The notes: a model not told the origin generated them from the sequence alone. A stretch of 14,874 nucleotides of DNA from an uncultured Lewinella sp. (GCA_938021455.1 CALIGP010000088.1:1-14874), one strand, 5' to 3'; positions 1-7,152 are shown, counted from the first letter of the stretch. Made by a program: numbers and translations.

Positions 1-75
1 GCACAGCGACCTTGTCCCGCCTCCAACACGCGGTAGCCCAAAAAACCAAAAGACCAAAGAACCCCAAGCCCCCCT

Positions 76-789
76 TTACTCATACAGCTCATCCGCCTTA
101 GCATAAATCTTAACCAGATCTTCCCGCTTGCCGGGCTTTAGCTTATTGGCTTTCATGAATTTTAATAATTCCGACTTAAAACCCAGGTCTTCCGCTACGT
201 TCTTCGGCGTTAATTTCAACGTCACGAATTCACCATCCACCATGGCATAATGCAATGACTTAGGGGTGAACCGGCGCAGTTTTAGTGTTTTGCCAACGTC
301 CTGAACGACCTTCTCTTCATTCTTTACATCGTATACCATCGTACCCGTTATAAAGTCCCCCTTATAGATGATCTCTGCGTAGCGGTCCCGGAATTTGGGG
401 TTAATTCCCCGTCCATAAATATGGCGCTCCTCTTCCGAAACGACCATTTCCACCCGCAAGAAGTTATTGGGATTTAGCTCCCGGAGCTGTCCGTCAGTAT
501 AAAACTCAAACTGGCTGGTGAATCCATTGTAATTCATGGAGTCGATGAAGTATTCGTTCAGGGTAACGTCGTAGAGGTAACCAACCCCAAAGTCTTTGTA
601 GCGGAAAGGAGTGCCCCTTACTTCCTTATACCGTTTGGCTTCAGCTGGCCGGCTGGCTTCAATCAGATAGTTCAACGCATCTGCGGATAGTTCTTTTGGG
701 TTAGCGGCCGGTTCTTCATCGGAAGGTTGGGCTGAAAGGAAAAAGCTAAAGCATACCAACAAGAGGGTGAAAAGCGTTTTAGGGATCAT
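76..789 (-). CDS. Secreted protein of unknown function
   Basis: The 237-residue product begins with a clear signal peptide (residues 1-21, ending FFLSAQ), so it should be exported to the periplasm or cell surface. I do not recognise the mature domain. It starts with an acidic linker (PSDEEPAANPKE) and continues as mixed alpha/beta sequence with many Tyr, Phe and charged residues. The C-terminal 40 residues are Lys-rich and look helical. There is no lipobox and no T9SS sorting domain. The ATG at 789 is preferred because it places the signal peptide at the very N terminus. It diverges from the lipoprotein gene at 824 with 34 bp between the start codons, so the two probably share a regulatory region. 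The reading frame is secure; the function is unknown. Confidence 0.8.
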   Translation of the reverse strand: MIPKTLFTLLLVCFSFFLSAQPSDEEPAANPKELSADALNYLIEASRPAEAKRYKEVRGTPFRYKDFGVGYLYDVTLNEYFIDSMNYNGFTSQFEFYTDGQLRELNPNNFLRVEMVVSEEERHIYGRGINPKFRDRYAEIIYKGDFITGTMVYDVKNEEKVVQDVGKTLKLRRFTPKSLHYAMVDGEFVTLKLTPKNVAEDLGFKSELLKFMKANKLKPGKREDLVKIYAKADELYE

Positions 790-799
790 ATCTATTCAG

Positions 800-819
800 T
801 AATTTGTACGGTAAATTTA
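800..819. promoter_or_regulatory. Candidate divergent promoter region in a 34-bp gap
   Basis: Two divergent start codons (789 minus, 824 plus) leave only 34 bp between them. The gap contains TAATTTG (800-806), close to the Bacteroidota -7 element TAnnTTTG but one base short. It also contains the perfect palindrome GTAAATTTAC (811-820), whose TAAATTTA core matches 7 of 8 positions of the consensus on both strands. I see no clear TTG -33 element, so any promoter would have to overlap the neighbouring coding sequence. This is a weak prediction from motif similarity only. Confidence 0.25.
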
Positions 820-823
820 CGTT

Positions 824-1468
824 ATGCGCTACTCCTTATTCCTATTAACGCTTTGTAGTCTCTTTTTGTATGCCTGTGGAGACGGGCTGGAACCAAAAGA
901 AGAAGTCGATGACGAAGGCTACCGGGTCGAATATCAACAAGACCCCGAAACCGGATTAAAGCAAGGTGCCGCCCGGGAATATGCCCCTGACGGTAAACTG
1001 ACGATCGAAGAGAATTATTTGGACGGAGAGCTACAAGGCAACCGCCTGCTCTATGCTCCTAACGGACAAATAGTAGTAAAGGAAAACTACGAGAAAGGAA
1101 AATTCCAGGGGGAATACCTCAACTATGACCTGGAAGGTAATCTGACCATCCGGGGGCAGTACGTCGAAGGTGCTATGGCTGACGAGTGGACGTCCTATTA
1201 TGCGGATGGAAGCATTCGCGAGGTCGTGACTTTTGCGGATAACGCCGAGAACGGCCCGTTTAAGGAATGGTACGCCAACGGAAAACCCAAAGCCAGTGGC
1301 GCTTATCTCCGTGGTGATAACGAACATGGCACCTTACATCTATTCGCAGAAAGCGGAGGTTTGGAACGGGTAATGGAATGTGACCAGGGAATTTGTAGCA
1401 CGGTGTGGACAACGGACAGTACGACTGCAGCACCAGCTGCACCGGATATGACGCAGCCGGCGTCGTAG
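824..1468 (+). CDS. MORN-repeat lipoprotein (YwqK-like repeats)
   Basis: The 214-residue product starts with a lipoprotein signal peptide. A hydrophobic stretch ends in LYAC with the lipidated Cys at residue 18, followed by acidic residues (GDGLEPKEEVDDE) that could serve as a surface-export signal of the kind known in Bacteroidota lipoproteins. From about residue 40 to 170 there are roughly six tandem repeats of the type Y-x-x-x-G-x-(L/I)-...-Y-x-x-G-x-x-x-G, the MORN_2 pattern found in proteins often annotated 'toxin-antitoxin system YwqK family antitoxin'. That name is historical and does not imply a TA system here. The tail after about residue 190 is a Thr/Ala/Pro-rich low-complexity segment. 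It diverges from the secreted protein at 76-789, and porQ follows 95 bp downstream. Its role is probably structural or in surface binding; the ligand is unknown. Confidence 0.8.
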   Translation: MRYSLFLLTLCSLFLYACGDGLEPKEEVDDEGYRVEYQQDPETGLKQGAAREYAPDGKLTIEENYLDGELQGNRLLYAPNGQIVVKENYEKGKFQGEYLNYDLEGNLTIRGQYVEGAMADEWTSYYADGSIREVVTFADNAENGPFKEWYANGKPKASGAYLRGDNEHGTLHLFAESGGLERVMECDQGICSTVWTTDSTTAAPAAPDMTQPAS

Positions 1469-1546
1469 ACGTATTCTGAATCTGCTTTTTAGCGCCATCT
1501 CGCCCGACAAAAGCCACATTTCCGATCTTCCTCTTATCTATCCTCC

Positions 1547-1555
1547 GTACCTTGC
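1547..1555 (+). promoter_or_regulatory. Candidate -7 promoter element of porQ
   Basis: TACCTTGCC lies 8 bp upstream of the porQ ATG. It resembles the Bacteroidota -7 element (TAnnTTTG) with one T missing. The same nonamer occurs just upstream of the SCP2 gene on the minus strand (13070-13078). No convincing -33 TTG is visible at the usual distance, and the implied leader would be extremely short. This is a low-confidence call. Confidence 0.2.
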
Positions 1556-1563
1556 CCTTCACG

Positions 1564-2616
1564 ATGCGGAACCTGCTTTTTATCTTCCTTCTGTCCTTCT
1601 CTTCGGTCACTTTTGCCCAGGTGGGTGGAATCTCCGTCTACGAATTTTTGAATCTGCCCAACTCGGCTACCGTCGCGGCTATGGGGGGGCATCACATCGC
1701 CCTGATGGACGATGACCTGAGCCTGGCCGCCAGGAATCCCAGCCTCCTTAACCCCGCCATGCACCAGCGTTTTGCGCTAAGTCATGCTTTTCATCCTGCG
1801 GGAATCAGCAACAGTTCATTGGGCTATGGGCACTACCAGGAAAAGCTAAAACTCACCTTTCAGGGCGGGCTACAGTATACCAGCTATGGCAGCGACCTTG
1901 TACGGCGAGATAATACCGGACAGGACCTGGGGACGTTCTCCGCCTCTGATTTTGCCCTCTCCGTTGGCGCTGCGCGCCAATTTGACGGACGCCTCTCCGT
2001 CGGCGCCAACCTCAAAGTCATCTCCTCCCAGCTGGCCGGCTTCGGTAGCTTTGGCCTCGCTACGGATCTGGCGGTTCACTATCGGGATACTTCCGGTCTG
2101 TTCGGCATTACTTTACTGGCTAAAAATGCGGGCATTCAAGCCAGCAAATACGACCCCGAAAGCGGCCGGGAGCCCTTGCCCTTCGAACTGCAAATCGGGA
2201 TTAACCGAGAGCTTCGTTACCTCCCCTTCCGCTTTTCCCTAATCTATAGATACCTCGACCGCTGGAATATTCTCTTCGACGATCCCGACGCCGAAAACGA
2301 ATCCATCTTCCTGGCCATCGGCGAGGAAAATACCGGCCGTGGCGCCGGTGCTATCCTGTTGGATAACCTCGCCCGCCACCTCGTCTTCAACGGAGAGATT
2401 CTGATCGGTAAATCCCGCAACTTCCGGGTCCGCTTCGGCTACAACCATGGCCTCCGCCGGGAGCTACGCCTCACGGACTTCCGCACCGGCGCCGGTTACT
2501 CCTTCGGCTTCGCCTTCCGCACCAAACGATTCTCACTTGCCTACGGTCGGACGACTTATCACATTGGTGGTGGGATCAATCAGCTGGGGGTGGATTATGG
2601 GTTGGGGCGGCGGTAG
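1564..2616 (+). CDS. porQ: Type IX secretion system protein PorQ
   Basis: PorQ is an outer-membrane beta-barrel component of the type IX secretion system, thought to act with PorU/PorV/PorZ in the attachment complex that processes secreted cargo. The 350-residue product begins with a signal peptide (MRNLLFIF...FAQ). Its mature N terminus matches what I know of PorQ: GGISVYEFLNLP, then AATVAAMGG-like and LAARNPSLLNP stretches shared with the FadL/PorV/PorQ superfamily. The rest alternates hydrophobic and polar residues and ends in a barrel-like RR terminus after a Gly/Tyr-rich last strand. The ATG at 1564 is chosen over the in-frame TTG at 1552 because it starts the signal peptide directly. 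The gene converges on the minus-strand cassette with a 19-bp gap. The large type B sorting-domain protein at 9621-12389 is the type of cargo this system exports. Confidence 0.9.
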   Translation: MRNLLFIFLLSFSSVTFAQVGGISVYEFLNLPNSATVAAMGGHHIALMDDDLSLAARNPSLLNPAMHQRFALSHAFHPAGISNSSLGYGHYQEKLKLTFQGGLQYTSYGSDLVRRDNTGQDLGTFSASDFALSVGAARQFDGRLSVGANLKVISSQLAGFGSFGLATDLAVHYRDTSGLFGITLLAKNAGIQASKYDPESGREPLPFELQIGINRELRYLPFRFSLIYRYLDRWNILFDDPDAENESIFLAIGEENTGRGAGAILLDNLARHLVFNGEILIGKSRNFRVRFGYNHGLRRELRLTDFRTGAGYSFGFAFRTKRFSLAYGRTTYHIGGGINQLGVDYGLGRR

Positions 2617-2635
2617 CTTTGCCGAAAATCGATTC

Positions 2636-3148
2636 TTAATTCGAGCTAAGACGATTAGAAAAGTTATACTTTATCAAGAGCTCGTTAATGAAAAAGCGAA
2701 AGCTTTCGCTCATTCCATTTCCCGCATAGTACATCATGTCTCCTTCTCCCTGGGGTAATTGCTTTTGGGCCGGGAGTATATATCCCGCATTAAATTGATT
2801 GCAGCTAAGACAAATCTCAATGGTCAGAACCTTGCAGCCCTCATCATAAAACACTACTCCAAAGTGAGGGTCAAAGCAGGAGGCAACAATCTGCCCAAAG
2901 GAGGCCTTTTGGGAGAACTTAGCTAAAAGGGTCCTAACGTCCTCTTCATCAGGCTCTACGGATTGAGTTACTAGTGAAGATAGTTGTCCAAGTTGGTCAA
3001 AAAGCCTCTTTGGTTCTCCATGATATCCATCGTTGTAGTCGTAAAAAACAACCTTATCGTAAACAATGCCAGTCAGCTTTTCTGATGATTGGGCGAAAGT
3101 GAGTTGAATAGGAAGGAACACAACAAGAAGCAATAAGAATGATCTCAT
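2636..3148 (-). CDS. Small secreted protein with conserved-looking cysteines, unknown function
   Basis: From the ATG at 3148 the product is 170 residues and opens with a strong signal peptide (MRSFLLLLVVFL...FAQ, residues 1-20). An upstream in-frame TTG at 3178 would add ten polar residues before the signal and is less likely. The mature part has a central block with C91, the phrase PHFGVVFYD (94-102), C105 and EICLSC with C113 and C116. This Cys arrangement could bind a metal or form disulfides. I do not recognise a named family. The ATG lies 19 bp after the stop of the 66-residue gene, so it is probably the third gene of the same operon. Like its neighbours it is AT-rich compared with flanking genes. 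Pairing a secreted protein with a cytosolic nucleotidyltransferase-like protein is unexpected, and the link may be only positional. Confidence 0.7.
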   Translation of the reverse strand: MRSFLLLLVVFLPIQLTFAQSSEKLTGIVYDKVVFYDYNDGYHGEPKRLFDQLGQLSSLVTQSVEPDEEDVRTLLAKFSQKASFGQIVASCFDPHFGVVFYDEGCKVLTIEICLSCNQFNAGYILPAQKQLPQGEGDMMYYAGNGMSESFRFFINELLIKYNFSNRLSSN

Positions 3149-3167
3149 TGGTATTGTTTTGATCTTT

Positions 3168-3368
3168 TTATGCTGCAATATCTTTCAAGTGAAGATCAAA
3201 TTCACTAAGATAAGTTTTCAGTTCTTCCATGAAATTATTCCGTCTGAACTCATATTGACTCCTCATAAAATCGTCATCAGTATGAACTGAAATCATCCTG
3301 TTGACGGAGTCAATTCGTTCCAGAACATCCGCAACTCTAATCGCTTTTTCAGAAATTAATCCTTCCAT
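3168..3368 (-). CDS. 66-residue helical protein downstream of a nucleotidyltransferase-like gene
   Basis: The 66-residue product is rich in Glu, Arg, Leu and Asp and should be almost entirely alpha-helical, probably a two-helix hairpin (roughly residues 5-30 and 34-64). It has no signal peptide and no cysteine. Its ATG (3368) lies two bases after the stop codon of the upstream gene, so the two are almost certainly translationally coupled. That spacing is the main reason to believe the gene is real. I looked for the RxxxxH motif of HEPN proteins, the usual partners of MNT nucleotidyltransferases, and did not find it. The function is unknown. A cytosolic binding partner or regulator of the nucleotidyltransferase-like protein is a reasonable inference. 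Confidence 0.65.
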   Translation of the reverse strand: MEGLISEKAIRVADVLERIDSVNRMISVHTDDDFMRSQYEFRRNNFMEELKTYLSEFDLHLKDIAA

Positions 3369-3370
3369 GA

Positions 3371-3868
3371 TTAAAATTTTATCTTGATAAAGCCTTTACC
3401 ATATCGCCGTTTTTTTTGGTCCGGCTTTGTTGTACTAAACCAATGTCTCCAATAAATTTTATCAGACTTAGTTCTTACAAAATGCGGGTGGTCTTCGGGG
3501 TATATCCTTACAACGTAACCGTCAACTCCATAGTTGCTCCTTCCCGCTGACTTAATGAATTTCTCAAGTTCTTCTTCTAGTTTTTCCACCAAGTTGTAAT
3601 CTATAAAACTTACTAGATCTATGTCTTTGGGATTAACCTTCTGGCTGATAAAGCTTCCGTCGATCCATTGTTCGTAGGATTGATTTTCGAGCAAATCTTT
3701 TAGATCTTCATTGTACCTGACATATCCTTTAAAAAGCTCTTTCCTTGTTGAGTGGTTGTTAAAAGGGACTACAAAGCCTTCTTTCATTGAGTTGATATCA
3801 GATTCGTTCTCGCCTTCAGGGACCAGATATCCGCGAACATCAAAGCTGAATTTTACCTTCTCACTCAA
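3371..3868 (-). CDS. Predicted nucleotidyltransferase-fold protein (DUF6932-like)
   Basis: The 165-residue product carries the signature of the DNA polymerase beta/nucleotidyltransferase fold. G71-S72 is followed after nine residues by D82-I83-D84 (GSFISQKVNPKDIDL), matching the G[GS]-x(9-13)-Dh[DE] pattern; D116 in YGVDGYVVRIY could supply the third carboxylate. The short N-terminal FDVRGYLVPEG, the helix before the GS motif and the C-terminal KGFIKIKF resemble the family called DUF6932, recalled from memory. It probably acts in the cytosol; substrate and reaction are unknown. Translation must start at TTG (3868) or later, because an in-frame TAA lies three codons upstream and the first ATG is at residue 28, inside the conserved-looking N terminus. 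A TAAATTTG promoter element sits about 37 bp upstream. It leads a three-gene AT-rich operon. Confidence 0.7.
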   Translation of the reverse strand: MSEKVKFSFDVRGYLVPEGENESDINSMKEGFVVPFNNHSTRKELFKGYVRYNEDLKDLLENQSYEQWIDGSFISQKVNPKDIDLVSFIDYNLVEKLEEELEKFIKSAGRSNYGVDGYVVRIYPEDHPHFVRTKSDKIYWRHWFSTTKPDQKKRRYGKGFIKIKF

Positions 3869-3904
3869 GTGAAATTATTTTGCGTAGTTTTTAAAATCCC
3901 CTAT

Positions 3905-3912
3905 CAAATTTA
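3905..3912 (-). promoter_or_regulatory. -7 promoter element of the nucleotidyltransferase operon
   Basis: On the minus strand this reads TAAATTTG, a perfect match to the Bacteroidota -7 consensus TAnnTTTG, placed so that transcription would begin about 30 nt before the TTG start at 3868. No TTG lies exactly 19-20 bp upstream; the nearest TTTG is too close. The element directly follows the U-tract of the predicted terminator of the upstream dehydrogenase gene. Confidence 0.45.
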
Positions 3913-3913
3913 C

Positions 3914-3939
3914 AAAAAATCAAACTGTAATTCCAGTTT
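3914..3939 (-). terminator. Weak intrinsic terminator after the FAD/Fe-S dehydrogenase gene
   Basis: On the minus strand the stem AAACTG / CAGTTT (6 bp, loop GAATTA) is followed by GA and then six T residues. It lies about 57 bp beyond the dehydrogenase stop codon, where a terminator is expected. The stem is short and AT-rich, so termination may be inefficient. Confidence 0.35.
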
Positions 3940-3995
3940 CAGAATAGTTGTGAGGAATGGCGAATTACCGAACTGAAAAATCAAGAGAGCCATTC

Positions 3996-6900
3996 TTATC
4001 CCCAACTCATTAGTATCGCCTCCGCCGTACTCACCGCCCGTACCCCCAGCAAGTCCTTCACCTGATGCCGGCAGCTGGTGCCGGAGGCAACAACGATGGT
4101 TTCCGGCGGGAGATCCCGCAGGTGCCGAAGCAAGGACTGCTCCGCAATGGTCTTGCTGAGTTCGTAGTGCTCCGCTTCGTAGCCGAAAGAGCCGGCCATA
4201 CCGCAACAGCCGCTATCCAGGAGGCGGACGTTGAAGTTAGTGGGTAGGGATAAAGCCGCTGCGCATTTGCCGGCATCGCCGAGGGCCTTTTCGTGGCAGT
4301 GGACGTGGAGGACGAGGTTGACGGCTTCCGAGCCGAAGTCGTCCGGCCCGAGCCGGCCAGCGGAGAACTCCCGGTAAAGGAATTCGTCAAGGGTGTAGAC
4401 GCTTCTGGAAAGTTCTTTGGCTTTAGCGGCTAGGTCTCCGCGCAGCAGTTTGGGGTATTCGTCGCGGAAACCCAGGATGGCGCTGGGCTCAATGCCGACC
4501 AGAGGGGTAGAGTCGCTCACTAGCGGAGAGAAAATGCCCACGTTCTTTTCGGCCCGCTCCCGGGCGGCTTTGAGCAGGCCCTTGCTGAGCTGGGCGCGAC
4601 CGCTGGTCGCGTGCTCCGGCCATTGCACCCGGTAACCGAGTCGCTCCAGCAGGGTGATGGTGGCCTGGCCGACGTGGACGTCCTGGAGGTTGGTGAACTC
4701 GTCGCCGAAAAGATAGATAGTTCTCCTCTCCGAGGTGCTGAGGTCGTCCGACGAATTGTCTGGCCCTGGCGAAGCCGGGGCATACTTCGTCTGACGACTC
4801 GAAGCGTTCGTAGCAGCATCACCTCGCGCCCGCCCAGCGTTTTGGAACCAGGAACGAAGGCTTTGCTTCGGGAAAGCGGGCAAGGAACGCTCCGCCGCAA
4901 TCCCCGCCACTTTTTTGAGGACGGGGCTAAAGAGCTTCAGCCCGAAGTTGGCCAGCCCCGGCACCTTACCGCCAAGGCCGTAAAGCGTTTCATTGGCCGC
5001 AATGAGGCGGGTCCGAAAGGAGGTGTTTCCTTTCTGATGCAGGTATTCCGCCTTGAGGTTGGTCATGTCCACCGAGCTGGGGCATTCGCTGGTGCAGGCT
5101 TTGCAGCTCAGACAGAGATCGAGGGCTTCGTGGAGGGCGGGATGAGCGAAGGGATCATCGTGCTGGTTGCGGGTCAATACTTCGCGCAAGGTGTTGGCGC
5201 GGCCGCGGGTGCTGTGTTGTTCTGAGCGCAGGGCTCGATAAGAAGGGCACATGGCGCCTCCGGATAGCTTACGACAATCTCCGGAACCATTACACTTTTC
5301 AACAGCAGGGAGAAGACCGCCGTCAGCGCTAAAATCGAGTAGGGTGGGGTAGTTTGGAGAAGGAACATCCGCTTCGTAACGTAGGTCTTCGTTCATTGGC
5401 GGCGCTTCCACGATTTTGCCGGGGTTGAAGACACCGGTGGGGTCCCAGGCTTGCTTGAGGCCAACGAGCAGCTCATATACTTCCGGGCCAAGCATCTCCG
5501 GCAGAAAGGGCGCTCGCACCCGACCGTCGCCATGCTCTCCACTCAAACTGCCGTCGTACTTTTTGACGAGGCGGGCGACGTCACGGGTGATGGCGTAGAA
5601 GTCTTGCCTCCCTTTTGTTGTTTTCAGATTCAGGACTGGCCGCAGGTGTATTTCTCCCGCACCGGCGTGGGCGTAGTAGACGGCGTCTTGCCCGTAGAAT
5701 TTCATGAGCTCGGCAACGTCGTCGATGTAGTCCGCCAGATCCGGCAGGGCAACGGCCGTGTCTTCGATGCAGGCAACGGCTTTGGCATCGCCGACCATGT
5801 TGCCTAAAATGCCTAGGCCAGCGGAGCGGAGGGCCCAGGCTTTGGCTACTCTCTCTGCACCGCTTACGTAGCCGGTGGCGATCATGCTCTCTTTTAGTTC
5901 CTGTACTGTGTCGAGGTCTTCGTCCATGGCTTCGGCGAGGCGGAGTGCGGCGGCATCGGTGTCTGCGCGAAACTCGACGAGTAGCAGGGCACGGGGATCT
6001 CCCAGAACGAAGTCCGCGTTCCTGGCCTGATCGGGGTTCGTGCGGGCGAGGCGGAGGATGGTGTCGTCCATCAACTCACACATGAAGGGCTGATGCTGCA
6101 TAGCGGCCTGGGTAGCGCGCATGGCACCGTTAATGCTGTTGAAGTGTACGGCAGCAACGGCAGTTCCCGCCGGCGGTAACGGTAAGATCCTGACCTTAAG
6201 CCGGGTAGTAAACGCCAGCGTTCCCTCGGAGCCCGCTAGTAAAGTACAGAGGTTAAAGGCCGGTCCACCGGGCGTGAAGGGGGACTGCCGCGCGAGTAAG
6301 TCCAGCGCATAGCCCGTGTTGCGCCGGCTGACGGCAGCTTTGGGGAAGGCCGACAGAATTTTTTCTCGTTTGCCCGCATCCGTCAGTGTTTCCCGTAAGA
6401 ATCGATATACGTCTTGGAGGGTTTTATTGTCGGTCTTCGGGAGTTGGCTGGCAGTACTTCCTTGCTCCTTAACTTCCCCCTGCACCTGCGTCCGCGCCCC
6501 GAAATCCTGCACGCTTCCGTCCGCCAACACTGACCTGGCTTCGAGAACATGCTCCCGCGTGGAGCCCACCGTGATGCTAGTGCTGCCACAGCTGTTATTG
6601 CCGAACATGCCCCCCAAAGTACAGCGGTTAGCTGTGCTGGTGTTGGGGCCGAACCAGTAGCCTAATGGCGCGAGGGCGCCGTTGAGCTGGTCTCGGATAA
6701 CACCGGGCTCAACAATCGCATAGCCTTCTGCTGTATTTATCTCCAGAATCCGGGTCAGGTGCCGACTCACATCGATGACCAGGCCGCTGCCAATCGCTTG
6801 CCCCGCCAGGCTCGTGCCACCCGCTCTGGGGGTGATGGACAGCCCATGTGTGCCCGCAAAGCGGACGCAGGCAGCGATGTCCTCCTCTGAACGTGGGAAG

Positions 6901-7040
6901 ACGACACCCACCGGAGTCTCCCGATAGACGCTGGCGTCCGTGGCGTACAGGATGCGATGGGCTTCGTCAAGGTGAAGTTCGCCCTGAATGGACTCCGCTA
7001 ATTTCTGCCAGGGAGTGTTACTGGGAATGAGGCTAGACAT
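3996..7040 (-). CDS. Fused FAD-binding / Fe-S 2-hydroxyacid dehydrogenase (GlcD-GlcF / YdiJ type)
   Basis: This 1014-residue protein joins a GlcD/D-lactate dehydrogenase-like flavoprotein to a GlcF-like iron-sulfur half; length and order match E. coli YdiJ, a D-2-hydroxyacid (2-hydroxyglutarate) dehydrogenase. Residues ~40-180 are the FAD-binding domain (PRAGGTSLAG 71-80, GNNSCGSTS 147-155). Residues ~280-545 are the FAD-oxidase C-terminal domain (HAGAGEIHLRP 458-468, GEHGDGR 501-507, FNPGKI 538-543). Cysteines 583/589/598 and the C643-x2-C646-x2-C649-x3-C653 motif fit 4Fe-4S ligands. The CCG region carries HVHCHE (C915), GCCG (C945/C946) and SGTSC (C990). A low-complexity linker (about 736-772) precedes the C-terminal half. 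It probably oxidises a D-2-hydroxyacid and passes electrons to the respiratory chain at the inner membrane. Substrate cannot be read from sequence. The ATG at 7040 is well placed. Confidence 0.92.
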   Translation of the reverse strand: MSSLIPSNTPWQKLAESIQGELHLDEAHRILYATDASVYRETPVGVVFPRSEEDIAACVRFAGTHGLSITPRAGGTSLAGQAIGSGLVIDVSRHLTRILEINTAEGYAIVEPGVIRDQLNGALAPLGYWFGPNTSTANRCTLGGMFGNNSCGSTSITVGSTREHVLEARSVLADGSVQDFGARTQVQGEVKEQGSTASQLPKTDNKTLQDVYRFLRETLTDAGKREKILSAFPKAAVSRRNTGYALDLLARQSPFTPGGPAFNLCTLLAGSEGTLAFTTRLKVRILPLPPAGTAVAAVHFNSINGAMRATQAAMQHQPFMCELMDDTILRLARTNPDQARNADFVLGDPRALLLVEFRADTDAAALRLAEAMDEDLDTVQELKESMIATGYVSGAERVAKAWALRSAGLGILGNMVGDAKAVACIEDTAVALPDLADYIDDVAELMKFYGQDAVYYAHAGAGEIHLRPVLNLKTTKGRQDFYAITRDVARLVKKYDGSLSGEHGDGRVRAPFLPEMLGPEVYELLVGLKQAWDPTGVFNPGKIVEAPPMNEDLRYEADVPSPNYPTLLDFSADGGLLPAVEKCNGSGDCRKLSGGAMCPSYRALRSEQHSTRGRANTLREVLTRNQHDDPFAHPALHEALDLCLSCKACTSECPSSVDMTNLKAEYLHQKGNTSFRTRLIAANETLYGLGGKVPGLANFGLKLFSPVLKKVAGIAAERSLPAFPKQSLRSWFQNAGRARGDAATNASSRQTKYAPASPGPDNSSDDLSTSERRTIYLFGDEFTNLQDVHVGQATITLLERLGYRVQWPEHATSGRAQLSKGLLKAARERAEKNVGIFSPLVSDSTPLVGIEPSAILGFRDEYPKLLRGDLAAKAKELSRSVYTLDEFLYREFSAGRLGPDDFGSEAVNLVLHVHCHEKALGDAGKCAAALSLPTNFNVRLLDSGCCGMAGSFGYEAEHYELSKTIAEQSLLRHLRDLPPETIVVASGTSCRHQVKDLLGVRAVSTAEAILMSWG

Positions 7041-7077
7041 GAACGGAAATTTAGTTAATTCAACCCGATTGTTAGTC

Positions 7078-7105
7078 TTTTGAGGAAACGAACTTCTTAT
7101 CTTTG
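7078..7105 (+). promoter_or_regulatory. Promoter of the 7153-8311 operon
   Basis: TATCTTTG (7098-7105) is a perfect match to the Bacteroidota -7 element TAnnTTTG. TTTTG at 7078-7082 could act as the -33 element, although the 15-bp spacing is shorter than usual. Transcription would start near 7112, giving a leader of about 40 nt before the TTG start codon at 7153. The leader contains an alternating AT run (cgatatatatatt). Confidence 0.5.
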
Positions 7106-7152
7106 CTCCACGATATATATATTGTTGACGCTGTGATCATTAAATCTTTGCT

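Noticed and set aside
824..1468. Real toxin-antitoxin function implied by YwqK-type MORN repeats
   Set aside because: The protein is an exported lipoprotein with no partner toxin nearby; the antitoxin label is an annotation legacy.
1260..1610. Minus-strand frame of 116 codons across the lipoprotein/porQ junction
   Set aside because: It overlaps two well-supported plus-strand genes including the porQ signal peptide, and its basic, proline-rich product looks like antisense translation.
3168..3368. HEPN partner of an MNT/HEPN toxin-antitoxin pair
   Set aside because: The protein is only 66 residues and contains no RxxxxH motif, so it cannot be a standard HEPN toxin.
3910..4206. 98-codon minus-strand frame overlapping the 3' end of the dehydrogenase gene
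   Set aside because: It overlaps the conserved GCCG and SGTSC region in another frame, and its translation is Arg/Gly/Ala-rich frameshift-type sequence.
4611..5225. 204-codon plus-strand open frame inside the dehydrogenase gene
   Set aside because: It is antisense to the conserved Fe-S part of a well-supported gene in high-GC DNA, where long shadow frames are expected. Its product has no recognisable features.
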